From: Setophaga petechia
Taxonomy: Eukaryota > Chordata > Aves > Passeriformes > Parulidae
DNA length: 64,000 nucleotides
Direction of reading: 5' to 3'
Assembly (NCBI GenBank): GCA_024362935.1
Contig: JANCRA010000014.1
Span: 9,627,258 to 9,691,257, forward strand
Below, piece by piece: positions 1-38,075 of this stretch (position 1 is its first letter; every line of letters begins with the position of its first letter). The notes under the pieces were generated by a model, which made no database searches, was not told where the DNA came from, and saw only the letters and a program-made list of their open reading frames with translations. The position numbers were made by a program, and so were the translations under genes.

Positions 1-266
1 TCCCTCTTTGAGCAATGTTCCTTGCAAATCAATTTTACATGATGAAAAAACTAACACCATAGCTACTGGCCAGGACCAAAGACTTGATAACTAAGGATGT
101 GGAGCACTGTGCACATGTCACAGGATGGTGCTTGCCCAGGAGACTTGGTGCCTCAGGACGTGAAGTGTCCCCGGGTGCAGCTGGGGCAGGAATTCCCCAG
201 GGTGGCTTTCCGAGGTCACACCCGCTCCCTCCCCAGGCTGATGGAGATAACGCGCCCTTCCCATGC

Positions 267-476
267 AAGTAAGTCTCTCTGAAGCTGCTGCTCTTGCTCC
301 CTGGCTCAGGGAATGAAATCAATGCTGTGTTTCCAGTCACAAGTAAGTCTCTCTGAAGCTGCTGCTCTTGCTCCCTGGCTCAGGGAATGAAATCAATGCT
401 GTGTTTCCAGTCACAAGTAAGTCTCTCTGAAGCTGCTGTTCTTGCTCACTGGCACAGGGAATGTACTGGAGAAGGG
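267..476. repeat. 74-bp tandem repeat, 2.8 copies
   Basis: Copies start at 267, 341 and 415. The first two are essentially identical; the third diverges after about 45 bp. Each begins AAGTAAGTCTCTCTGAAGC, so three GTAAGT donor-like motifs (269, 343, 417) recur every 74 bp. A diverged fragment (ATCAATACTATATTTCCAG followed by TCAC) recurs near 1049-1075. Confidence 0.9.
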
Positions 477-1234
477 CTTTTCTGCACTGTGCTGCAGTCT
501 CTGGTGTGTTTTGTCAAAGTACAGTTGTGATTGTTGTTGAGGAAATGGTTGTTTGCTGGAGGTTTTACTCCTGGAATGGAAACACAATATGAGAAGAGAG
601 AAAGTGAGAGGAATGCTTTGATTTAGAACATGTCTGTAAAGAAGGGATTGCATTGAACATGCAGCTATGGTGAAGGTGATTTTTGGCTGTCATTTAATTA
701 GCTGTATTGAAGTTAGCAATGCAGTAGTCTTGAATTAGCACACATCTCTGCAGCACCAGTTCTGCTTATTCCATCTTCATGGAACTAGGATGTCACTGTG
801 AAGAACTTGCATATAAACTTACACTCCTTTACTTCCTGTGGAAAGTGTACAGTGATTGAGAGGGACTTTAAGGTGGCACTTCAGTAGATCAGCAGGAAAG
901 TTCACTTTTATTTTTGCATTGTCTGCAGTAATTCATATGTATGTTATTTCAGGACAATGGAGCTGGTGCTGTGAATGTGGTAAAAAGCCAGTAGTACTTC
1001 TCTATCATCTGAACCATCTAGGAGAAAATGTGCCCTAGCAATTGCAAAATCAATACTATATTTCCAGTCACTAGTTCTACTGAATATTCTATTCAGTTTG
1101 GGTTTCCTGTGTGCAGGATGATGTATATAGCCAGCATGCCAAGGGGTCAGATTTGGAAGGACAGTCTAATGGGAAGGGTCTGAGTGATGATTGAACATAT
1201 AAATGGAGAATGAGAGAGAAGATGGAAGCTCTTT

Positions 1235-1252
1235 AGAGAGAGAGAGAGAGAG
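1235..1252. repeat. (AG)n microsatellite
   Basis: Nine AG units in a row, intronic. Confidence 0.9.
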
Positions 1253-3767
1253 GTCTTCTGAACAGATCAGTTGTGAAAAATTCTCTGGTGGTAAAATGAA
1301 AATGCATCTAAAAAATAATAACAATCAAGCTGAAGATTCATTTTAAATCACTGGACTTTGTCAGGCTCAAGGAGATGGTATGAAGTAATCTTTCTTAACT
1401 AAGGAGAGGTTATGTGGATTATGGTAACAAGGGCATTTAGAAAGAGCAAAAGAATTATAATCTTGTTTAAAAAACTGAGATGGAATGTATGAATGTATCT
1501 TGGCAACAGTGGGATTTTGTACATAAAATGGTTGAGAGTTTCTCCAAGTGTTATAAGTAAAGGAACACCCATTATGCTGACTTGAGACAGTGATAAAGTA
1601 GGGTTCCCAATGGAAGGAGGAAAACTAAGGCAGCAAAGAATTGCTTTAAAAATCACTCAGTGATAAAAAAACCAGGCTGATATTTCAAACATTGTCACCA
1701 GAACAGTATTTAGGATTTCCTATCTAGTGTACAGTACGGCAATTGAGGAAACAAACCAAAGTTGCTCATGACCTTGCTATGTTTAATAAATATAATGGGG
1801 GAGATACTGCAGAGACCAGAGTCTTGAAGGATCAAGCAGAAAATATTTCTGTTGGTGTCATAATTTGCACCATCATTTGTGTCCAATTTAATGAGTAAAA
1901 GGTGTATGGCAGATAACTCCATTTCCTCAGCAAAAATTGTAAATGTACTTTAACCACAACAGGATGGGGGGACTGCAGCACACTGCAGCAAAATTGATCT
2001 GATATTTTCCAGTATAGGCATAGCAAATACAGCAAGCAAGCAGTTTTTGCAGATTTTAACCTTTGCTTAAGTTGATAACTGTTTGATTTTGATGTTGTGT
2101 TGTTAAGCTTACTGATGTTTTTCTAGTAATGTAAAAAACTCTACAATTACAACAAAGTGAGAATCTCTTACATGTAGGTGGGGTCAGCAAATAAGCTGAG
2201 CCCCCTTGTTCAAGGCACTGCTTATGAGCATTTTGGGGTCAGTTGTCAGAGCTGTGAGAAGGGCACTGGGCACATAGACACAATAGGCTGCTCTTTTCAT
2301 ATATTTTTGGTTAGCTAAGTATTTACTTACAGAAGCTTAAAAATCCCTCTGTTCTTTGTGAATATTGTTTTTCCAACAGTTTTGTTAAAGCACCTGTCAG
2401 CAATTTCCAGAAAATTGTGCTGCTTTCGATGCATGCCTTCCCCTCAGTAAGAGTAGGACTGAATGTTCTCATAATTTTTTTGCTTTTGTAAAACAATTAC
2501 TTTTGTAACAGTGTGGTTTGTGCTGATCACTATGGGTGGGGGAGGACTCTCCACTTTGCCTGTTAGGTTAATTTTGTAAGTTGATTCAAATTTCAAAATG
2601 CAGAGAGATTTTCACTTGAATTGTATTACAATAATTTAGTGTAGCCTTATTGAATTGATTACTGTAATCATTGAAAAGATGCACCCAAAAATCCAGATGT
2701 TTAATCTCTTGCCTTTGGTGTATTCAGTGTGGAGTATTTTAACTTGTAGTATTTTCATTTGAGATAATAATGTCTTTTTCTTTCATTTTTAATTTCTGTA
2801 GTGGTTACATCTTTTGTAAATAGACAAAGATATTCCTTGGATTAATCCTTTCTTAAGAAGATGCTCTTGGAAATATTTCATTTGTATTGGCTGGGAGAGC
2901 AGGGAGTGAAGAGGTACAGGCAAAAGAGAAGAATTTTTGTTTGCTGAGCAGAGGGTAATGGGAGACATAGGTCCAAGAACTTATTATGAAGATGGAAATC
3001 AATTTAATTTTTTTTCCCCCTCAGAGGTTGTTTTAAACTATAGTGCCCTTGGTGTTTTTTTTTTTCTTCTTGTTACTACTTGCTGCAGAAAACTCTACTC
3101 ATCTTCCATGTTCTTTTTTTTTTTTTTTAACATTGTTCATTGCATATGAGAATGCTCTGATTTTAATGTATATTATGTTAGGTTTTAATATAGGAGTATA
3201 AGAGGAGCCTGAAGAATGCACAGCTTAAATGTTCAGAACACAGTAAGGGTGTTGAGTGGCTGGGGATTAGTGGGTGTAGTGAATAACCAACACATTTAAG
3301 AACTAAAAAGGTGCTTTGGGAGCTGTTTTGTATTGTCATTACAGAATCTGTCTTTGAAGTGTTCAGTCCTACTTAATGTATCTAACTGGGCTGGGCACAC
3401 AGCTCAAAGGCTGCTCTTGCCATTAGCAGTCATTCCTAAATGCACAGGAGCTGTCCCAGTGCTTGCCCCTGTTCTGTATAAAAACATTTACAGAAGTGAG
3501 CACACACAAGGCACATATAGCACTGTAGCTGTGACCCCACTGGTAAATTTTACTTTGAGGTGACTTTTTATTCCACTTGAATGAAACAGAGGAGTAGAAA
3601 TAGAAATAACTCTACCTTGAGAGTAGCACCTTTGATATTGTTAACATTGTATGACTTGAGGTACTGAAAAGAAACAAATTCAGTTAAACAAATGAGTTTT
3701 TCCCTACGGATTCTTCAAGGTTACAGCATCATTCTCTTATCAAAACCTGCTCTTTTTTTCTTTACAG

Positions 3768-29851
<26,084 letters not shown>

Positions 29852-30915
29852 TTTAGAAGCTTCTCACCCTGGGCTGCATTTTCCTTCTTGGCCATTATGG
29901 ACATTCCAGTTTTAAACAGAGAAGAAAAAAAAGGTTTTTTGCCTAACTTTCTCCTCATCCAGTCCTGTTCGTTGTTTTTCCATTTGCAACATACATATCT
30001 TTTGGGATTGCAGTATTTGTTACACCATCCAATTAGCAACATAAATTGTGAAGCTGCCACATTATTCAGTTTCTGCTTTGGTTCCCCAGCATTTGTGCAT
30101 GTAGTTTTAACACTAAACCTATTTTTAGTCAGCACTGCTATGTGCAGTATTTTTAGTAACTGTATGTAAAGTTAGGACATGAAAGCCAGTTACTGTAAAA
30201 AGATTTAAAAAGCTTTTTATATTAGGTTTGGGGGATAGAAGTGCATTATATAGCAGCTAGTTTCTGCTGAAGTTCAGCTATAAAGCATTTTCTAAGAGCA
30301 CACTGAAGTAAGAGAGGACTGAAAAAGCTTTCCTTTTCTGGGTTTATTTCCAGAACTAAACTCTCAGTATTGGGTAAGAATTTATACTTTTAATACATTT
30401 ATTGATAGAGATTTAAATAAATTATGTTGACATAGTTGAAATTATGTATGTAGCTTGCTAAAAGTTTTGTTGCTTCTGAGACTTCAGGTTCTGTGAGGCC
30501 AGATCCCTATTTATTTTTATATTTATTTGTCAGAAATATTGGATATGCAGATGCAGACTGTTTAGGAGAACAGAGATCTCACAATAAATTCTGAATCACC
30601 AGTGGATTGAAGGACCAGTCCTGTACAGTTCTTCCATGCTTTAAATTCCTTGCAGACCATCCATCAAAAGTACTTTGGGCATGTTGGAGTCCCGTGTAGA
30701 GCCAGGTGCTGAGCTGCACGCACAGCCATGGGATTGCACTTGCACAAGTACAGGGACCTGCTGCTTCATTGTATGCTTTATGCCCTTAGAGGGAAAAGAA
30801 GAAAAGAAGACCTATATTAACCAATAAGTCTCTGGAGATTTTATCAAGCCCATTAAGTTGTACTTTATGTACAGAACATTCGTATTTTTTCAATAAAATG
30901 TTGCATACACTTTGA
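29852..30915 (+). other. SLC12A4: SLC12A4 3' UTR
   Basis: About 1.06 kb of AT-rich, non-coding sequence after the stop. The end is inferred from the AATAAA at 30892-30897 followed by a G/T-rich stretch. The cleavage point is estimated to within about 15 bases. Confidence 0.75.
30892..30897 (+). terminator. Polyadenylation signal AATAAA (distal)
   Basis: Canonical hexamer, followed about 25-60 nt downstream by a G/T-rich element (30924-30957, many GTG and GGGT), the usual layout of a strong cleavage site. Two more hexamers at 30416-30421 and 30583-30588 could give shorter 3' UTRs, but lack an equally clear G/T-rich stretch. Confidence 0.75.
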
Positions 30916-32465
30916 AGCTGCTCTCTGTTCTGTGTGTGGGGTGGGTTGGGGTGTGCAGGAGGAGCCCCTGCCCTGCCCTGGTCCAGCATTGGCACTGCTG
31001 GACCCAGCAGGTGAGGGCCAAGGGGCTGGGTGCTCACCCAGATGGCACAAATCCTGCATGGGGCAGCTGCCAGCTCAGACTGGAGAGCAGCTGGGTGTTT
31101 TTGTGAGGAGTGAAACCTCTGGGGCACTGCCAGCACCCCCACCACACAGAGCTCTGCTCCTGTGAACTGTTGAACACACACAAACTGTTATACCCTCAAG
31201 ATTTCTGTGTCTGGGAGAGTGGTGATCCAAACCAGGGCCAGGGGTGAGCTGACATCCCAGGGACCTGGACGAAAGGAAGGGATTGAGCCAGTCCTGTCCA
31301 TGGGCTCTGGCTAGGTGGTGGTGGTGTGCTGCTCTGCTCTGGTGGCACTCCTGGGTGTTTCACTGATCACAGCATGACCATTTGTCTGAGAGATCCAAAT
31401 CTGAGAAACTATCCAGGCTTTTCTCTTGAATAACTTCATAAAAATGCTGTTCATAGGGGTTTAATAGTTAAAGCCTGTTGTTCTCCCTGTAAATATACCT
31501 GATGAGATCAGGATGGTATTCATCTGTGCCAGGATCCCTTTGAGACAACAGCCAGGAAATACCTCTGAGGTGTGCTCTCTGTTGGGTAGTTTTTTATTTT
31601 TACAGGTCTTTGTTTTTTTGATTTTGAAAGCCAAAATTAATATCATGCTTTCAAACCAATGAAAAGAATAAAGCTTTCTTATTTGCAACTACTGTGCTAT
31701 TTGTACAGATTATTTTTACATCTTCAGAGCACTGAGTGATGGAGTGCAAGTGTACTGCAATTTTGATAGTTAATACCTATTTGCAAATATTATTTTATAG
31801 GAGTAATAATATGAAATCTTTTGTTCTTCAGACTCTTACCAAATGTGATCTCATTCAAGCACCCTGAGAAATACATACACCTTCTCCTTAAGAAATTTTA
31901 TGCAATTGGATGATGACTCCACCTCACAAAAGGATTTCAGTGCCATCTGTTACCTGACCCAAGTAATCTGTTAGTGGCTCATTTTAACATCAAAGCAACC
32001 AAGTGAATCTCTTTACAAATACAGTAGTTTGGGTTTTCAGAGGTGATTAGTCCCTGTTGGGGACTAAAAACCTTCACACTAATTCAGCAGTGTGGGGACC
32101 CTAAGGATTTTATAGGTTCCAGTTACATAAGCCTTCATTACATCCAGCAGGTTCATAATAAGCTCCTCTGAGACTTTGTTCACAGCACTGGAAACAAAGT
32201 AGCATGGAAAAGTTTGTGTAAGAAGACATCACTGGAAAAAAAGGTAATTTCTATGTGAGTCATTGTGAGGATACCTGAATGGTCATCTTCCATTTTTGTT
32301 CCTATGCTAGGACCTTTTCTGTTAAAGAGATGAGAATACAGCAACTAAAATACAGCGTGACAAGCTGATTTAAACTCTTCACCCGTTGGTATAGGGAATT
32401 GCACTTATAACATGAAGGGTGCAGCTTTAATAGTGAGTCACTACAGACATTCCTGTGGGGGCACG
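30916..32465. other. Intergenic, nothing recognised
   Basis: About 1.5 kb downstream of the SLC12A4 polyadenylation site. GC-moderate to 31.4 kb, then AT-rich. No exon, RNA gene or transposon recognised. LCAT, expected here by mammalian synteny, is not seen. Confidence 0.6.
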
Positions 32466-32941
32466 GAGATCACTGCAGTGTGAGAGATCCCTTTGCAGGG
32501 TGAGAGATCCCTTTGCAGGGTGATAGATCGGTCTGCAGTGGGAGAGATCACTATGCAGTGGGAGAGGTCACTGCAGTGGGAGAGATCCCTTTACAGTGTG
32601 AGAGATCGCTCTGCAGTGTCAGGGATCCCATCGCAGTATCAGGGATCCCATTGCAGTGTCAGGGATCCCATTGCAGTGTGACAGATCAGATCCCATTGCA
32701 GTATCAGGGATCCCATTGCAGTGTCAGGGATCCCATTGCAGTGTGACAGATCAGATCCCATTGCAGTGTCAGGGATCCCATCGCAGTGTCAGGGATCCCA
32801 TCGCAGTATCAGGGATCCCATTGCAGTGTCAGGGATCCCATTGCAGTATCAGGGATCCTATTGCAGTGTCAGGGATCCCATCGCAGTGTCAGGGATCCCA
32901 TCGCAGTGTCAGGGATCCCATTGCAGTGTCAGGGATCCCTT
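32466..32941. repeat. 20-bp minisatellite, about 23 copies
   Basis: Unit CAGGGATCCCATTGCAGTGT. Early units (32466-32620) are a diverged GAGAGATC-type variant; later units are more homogeneous. Two 25-bp units with an inserted GACAGATCAGATC occur near 32680 and 32745. Almost every late unit contains the palindrome GGGATCCC. Confidence 0.95.
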
Positions 32942-33057
32942 CCCAGCGCGCTCTCCCCGCGCGGCCCCGCGGAGCGGCTCTGCCGTGCCCGCTGTGCCCG
33001 CCAGGGGGCGCTGGCCGCCGCCCTTGGCCCTCCCGGAGCGGCTCCGGCAGGGATCCC
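32942..33057. promoter_or_regulatory. CpG-rich spacer between two VNTR arrays
   Basis: Very GC- and CpG-rich unique sequence (for example CCCCGCGCGGCCCCGCGG) in an otherwise AT-rich intergenic region. It carries a CTCF-like motif and the inverted repeat CCGGAGC-G-GCTCCGG (33033-33047). Looks like a small CpG island or insulator; no TATA box, and no downstream exon recognised. Confidence 0.55.
32998..33014 (+). promoter_or_regulatory. CTCF-like binding motif
   Basis: CCGCCAGGGGGCGCTGG is a near-ideal match to the CTCF core (CCA-x-x-AGGGGGCGC type). It has CpGs that could make binding methylation-sensitive. Binding in this species is inferred. Confidence 0.7.
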
Positions 33058-33597
33058 CCGTGTGCGGATAAACCCGCGTGTGCGGATATAGCCCCGTGTG
33101 GGGATAGCCCCGCGTGTGCGGATATAGCCCCCCGTGTGGGGATAAACCCGCGTGTGCGGATATAGCCCCCCGTGTGGGGATAAACCCGCGTGTGCGGATA
33201 TAGCCCCCCGTGTGGGGATAAACCCGCGTGTGCGGATCCCCCCGTGTGCGGATAAACCCGCGTGTGCGGATATAGCACCCCGTGTGGGGATATAGCACCC
33301 CGTGTGCGGATATAGCCCCGTGTGCGGATATAGCCCCGTGTGGGGATAGCCCCGCGTGTGCGGATATAGCCCCGTGTAGGGATATAGCCCCGTGGGGGGA
33401 TAAACCCGCGTATGCGGATATAGCCCCGTGTGCGGATAAACCCGCGTGTGCGGATATAGCCCCGTGCGGGGATAGCTCCGCGTGTGCGGATCCCCCGCGT
33501 GTGCGGATCCCCCCGTGTGCGGATCCCCCGCGTGTGCGGATACCCCCGTGTGCAGATATAGCCCCGTGTGCGGGTCCCCCCTGTGTGCGGGTCCCCC
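33058..33597. repeat. CpG-rich 17-21-bp minisatellite with higher-order units
   Basis: About 29 units related to GTGTGCGGATATAGCCCC, alternating with GTGTGGGGATAAACCCGC. A dimer of about 38 bp is repeated three times in 33115-33235, showing higher-order structure. Most joins read CGCGTGTGCG. The minus strand lacks stops in all frames, giving spurious open frames of up to 384 codons rich in HTRG and IRTRG. Confidence 0.93.
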
Positions 33598-35811
33598 GCG
33601 CCGCTCCGGGAGCGCTCCCTGCGCTCTCGTGCGCTGATAGCCAACGAAACGTGCGAGGTTAAAAAAGTTCCACTGCCACTCTCCTCCTCCCCCTTCCCCG
33701 TTTCCCAATTTCCCATCTGCGTCATCCGTAACAATGTTTGCTTCTTCAGTAGTTCCCCTGGGAAGGTAAAAAAGTGCCTCACGCTGTGCTCGGGAGGTCG
33801 CAGGTCCTCATTCCGTCCTGGAGTAATGATCCCCGTGCAGAGCCGCTGGCTCGGGTCGCACAGGGCATCTATAGGCAGATGCTGCCAATACAAAGCGCTG
33901 CCTTTCCCTGGGGAATGGTTCCCCTTGCTCTGGAATTCCCGTGTCAGACAGCACAGGCAGACCCACAGCTGGTTTTGGGTTTTGGGAGAAAATTCCCCAC
34001 TGGAGTCACAGTCTGTACTCCAAGGTCTCTGAACAGAATACACCCTGCTAGTGGACAGCTGACTGAAATGGAGTCAGCAACATCTGACCAAAATTCTCTC
34101 TCCACTCTTGAAATAGTTCAGGTAGGGCTCTTGCTGCTGGGAGCAGCATCATTGAGGACACATCTCTTCCTCTAAACCCCTGCCTGTTTTGTGCTGGCAC
34201 AAGCAGCTCTCCAGCCACGTAACAATGGATGAGGCCATGCTTCTTGGCTGCAGGGTCAAGTTTTGCCTATTTAACCTGCAGCACTGGATGTGAGATAGAA
34301 CTTAAATGTCTGGCAAAGTCAGTCCTCATAAACTGATGCTTTTTAAGAACCAAAGAGACCATCCAGCACTTGTTTTGCCTGCCAGCTCCAAGCTGGGGCA
34401 TGACCTTTTAATGTAGCTTCTTCTCTGGCCAATAAAATACTGCTGCTGGGAGAAGCTAATATTGTCCATACACCTCCAGACATAAAGAACTCTCCATGGT
34501 TCAAACACAGCCAATTATTGGTGGCATTTGAACCATGGCTGTCATAGTGCAGGGGATGTACCACACTCAGAGAGAGGATTCAAGGGAAACTCCAGCTTTG
34601 TATTTTGTAAGATGGGATTGGCCAGTCCTTGGTATGTCTGCAGGAGGTCAGGGCAGTGAATCTGACTGAAAGTCGAACACAACCCAGACATCTGAGTTTC
34701 AAAAAGCAGTACCTTTGAAAAGCTATTCTCTTCTTATTATTTAACAGTTGAGGTGAGCCTCCCTCAACAAATGCTGATTTCCATGTGCCTTCATACAAGA
34801 GTGTCTGTATTGTACAGACTGTGATTTGTATCACACATGTTTATGGTGTATGTGATGTTGTCAGTGCTAAAGATGAGCAGTTCTCTCTGACAACTCAGTC
34901 CTCTGCACTGTGTGTAAACAAGAGGAAAAACCAGTAGTCATCAAAGCACATGAATATAAAACAGTTTGTAGAAATAATAAAAGTAACAATCCAAAGTCAA
35001 GAAGATTATGGAGAGCTCTGTTATTGCTCCTCAGTTTCTCGCAATTGGTTTTTGGGAGTTCAGTTTTGCTTGGGTCATGCATTTACTTCTGCAGAAGACC
35101 CACCCTCAATCTGCAATCAACAAGGATTATAAAAAATCACAGTTTAATTATAAATTTGAGACTTTTTACAGGTAACAAGGTAGCAAGTCCTATAAAAGTG
35201 GTATTTGTCAAACTTGCCTGCTCTACTTCTCCAAAGACATAGGATTTTCCTGTTACATGTGTGAAGCAATTTGCTAAATGAAGCAATTAATTTGACCCTG
35301 ATCTTAAATTTACAGTTATGATTAAAATTTTTATTTGCTTTCCCTCAAACAAATAGCTCCCTCTCCCCAAACTGGTTAATAAGAAATAATTGCTGAGGCT
35401 TAAAAAAAAAAAGATTCACTACAGGAACCTTATAGATCTAAGTGGAATATGTAAATAGTTCCCATCAAAATAAGCTGGCTGCAATCAGGACTGAATGTAT
35501 TTTTATTTGGCTGCTTTCATGTCCTTCACCAGGATCCACACAAGCTGTCCCCACAATATAACTCTTTGTGGCTTATCTGCTCTTTTCTCATTCAAGGACA
35601 AGTACAATCAGCCTCCTCAGGGGCCAGCTGTGCTGGGCTGAAGTGTGGCCCTGCTTATTGTTTATGGACTTTAAACTAGCACAACTCTTGTCAGAGTGGC
35701 TTCAGCTCTGTTTTTCATAACAGTGTGTTTTGTTGGGCTCTACTCGTTACCATTGTCAACAAATTGCTGGCATTTATGGAGATATTTCTCACCTCAAAAG
35801 AGCCTGTTGAA

Positions 35812-35847
35812 GTGGTCAGTGAACTAAAATGTGGTCAGTGAACTAAA
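35812..35847. repeat. Short direct repeat, two copies
   Basis: GTGGTCAGTGAACTAAA occurs twice with a 19-bp period. Confidence 0.85.
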
Positions 35848-38036
35848 TGAACAAACTGAAAATAAAAAGCAGAGAGAGAAAGGGAGAGACTGGCTTTTCT
35901 CTAGCCTGTCTCTTAGGTGATTCTGTTTATCTCTCATGCCCAGTTTTTAACACATTAAAGTTAAAGCTGTGTGAGACTCTGCTTGAACAAATCTTAGCAG
36001 GTATGTTAGTATCAGAGTAGTGCATAATTTCTATAATGCTGAGGGTTTTTTTATTCTCAGATTTTAAAATCAGCTACTTCAAACAGGCCTGATTTACTTC
36101 TTGTGTTTGGAGACAGAACCCACCCTTCATCTAGTTTATTCTTTGTGCCACCTGTTGTGTCAGCAATTAATGAAAACTGGCATAAGCCCCACATAATGGG
36201 ACAGAACAGAAGTATTTTACTTCAGTGTCTGTACAGTCAGGCCATACACCCTAAAAAACCACTCCTAAAGAGTGGATAATGTTGTCTTGGGACTCAGTAC
36301 AGCCTTAAGTGGCAAAGTCCAATTCTGATTTTTGCATCTTTTGCTGTCTCATGCACAAAACCTTCAGAATTTCAGATCTAGTTACTTGAAATGTGCCTGC
36401 AAAGATGAGTACTTTGGGAGAGGAAGTGGAAGAAGGATATGTGATATAAAGATACCAAGTCCTAGGTTCTAGACCATGTGCACTCTAAAGAATTGCATTT
36501 ATGTCTCCCATTTTCCCCTCCCCTTTAGCTTTTCTCTGATAACAAGAGTGGCCTTTGTTTTCCTGAAATACCAATTTTGCACCAAGTCAGAACAAAAATG
36601 ACAGTGGAAGTGACAGAGATGCTCTTTACTATTATTTCTCACCTACACAGAAGGAACAGGTTACAGAAAACTTGTTGGGAGACTGAAGTTAGAGGTAGTC
36701 TTACTTCTGTGTTAATCCACCTCTGTCAGTGAGGGCTGCAGAGAGAACAAATCCTGTTAGAATTCACAGTAGTTTTTCAGCTGGACATCTGTGATTTTGC
36801 CAAGTTTATTTCAGCAGGACTATGTGTGGGGTGTCTTATCATATTAAATTCAGTATTGTGGGGTTATGAAATGACTAAATTTGCCTGTATGATTTTTTAA
36901 CTAATACAGCAAAGTCCAATATTTTATCAAGTTACATTCAGTGTTGCAATCCAGTTACAGACTGGCAGCTTTTAGTGCAGGGTCTGTCAGGAGGGAAAAG
37001 TCACTCATAATCTCTTCAAAGTCTAACACGATTAAGAGACTGACCCTCCTCACACCAGGCTTAACTATCAAAATCTAATTAGAATGTCATTACTAACCAA
37101 ATGCCCACAATCAAATCCTGGGTACTCCAACTTGCCTGTCAGTATTTTTAGGGAAACTCAATAATGTTTTTAAATTGGCCAAACTGTGGCAAATCTTAGA
37201 GAAGGCAACTTAGAAAGCAAAAAATTTAGAAGTCAATAGTCCTACAGATAAGATGCACAAAGGAAAAAGTTCACATGTTTTAGCAAGGTTGACCTTCTGT
37301 TGATGCTGACATTTCTTTTGCTTTAAAATACTAAAATTAGCCAGGAAATTGATCTCACCTTTGTAACTAAAGAGTTAGACACACTTCAACCCCAGATGAG
37401 CAAGTAATTTTGTATACTGGCATCATCAAAGCCATGTCAACATTTACAAAGAGACTCCAACTGCAAACCTGCTGCATTCAGGTACCTGCTCTGTGACATC
37501 TACACATTCCTTGGAGATGGTTCACAGAAATTGTTGAATTCCTCAGGATACAAAACTCAGGTGTCATCACCCTGGTCTGGGCCAACTTTTCAGTTAAATG
37601 TTGGGTTGGGTTTTAAAATGAACACTTGATGACCAGCTTAAAATTAGAAATTACTCCAAACGCAATACTGTGAGTCTGATTTACTGGACTAAAATGGAAC
37701 TTGGATGAAAATTGGAGTACTCTTCATGGGTTATTTGTACCACAAATGAAACAAACAAACAAAAGAAACCCTAGCAGCTCACAGGTATCACTGTTAAATC
37801 AAAGGAAGACACTAGAGTTTTTCTTGTTTGAACTCCTCACCAGGATTAGGAACTTGGCAGCACAAATACATGATCTTGCTTGTTACTTGATACTGCTTGT
37901 TTTACAACTGAAAGCAGACAGTAACAGCCTATGAATCCATTCTATATTTCAAATTACTACAACAAAGGGGCAGGTGCCAGTGGTACTGGGTTTCTGGTTC
38001 TTTTTGTTGTTGTTTGTTGTTGCTTGTTTGCCTTGT

Positions 38037-38075
38037 TATACATACATACATACATATACACATATATATACACAA
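38037..38075. repeat. (CATA)n/(TA)n microsatellite
   Basis: TACATACATACATACATATA followed by CACATATATATACAC. A (TTG)-rich stretch lies just before it (38001-38032). Confidence 0.9.

Larger units (their letters stand above)
1..3767 (+). other. SLC12A4 intron 1 (3' part), non-coding
   Basis: Upstream of exon 2. Apart from a 74-bp tandem repeat (267-476), a GC-rich patch (about 119-265), an (AG)n run at 1235-1252 and T-runs near 3055 and 3115, I see nothing recognisable. The canonical exon 1 (MPHFTVVPV type start) is not here. Confidence 0.7.
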
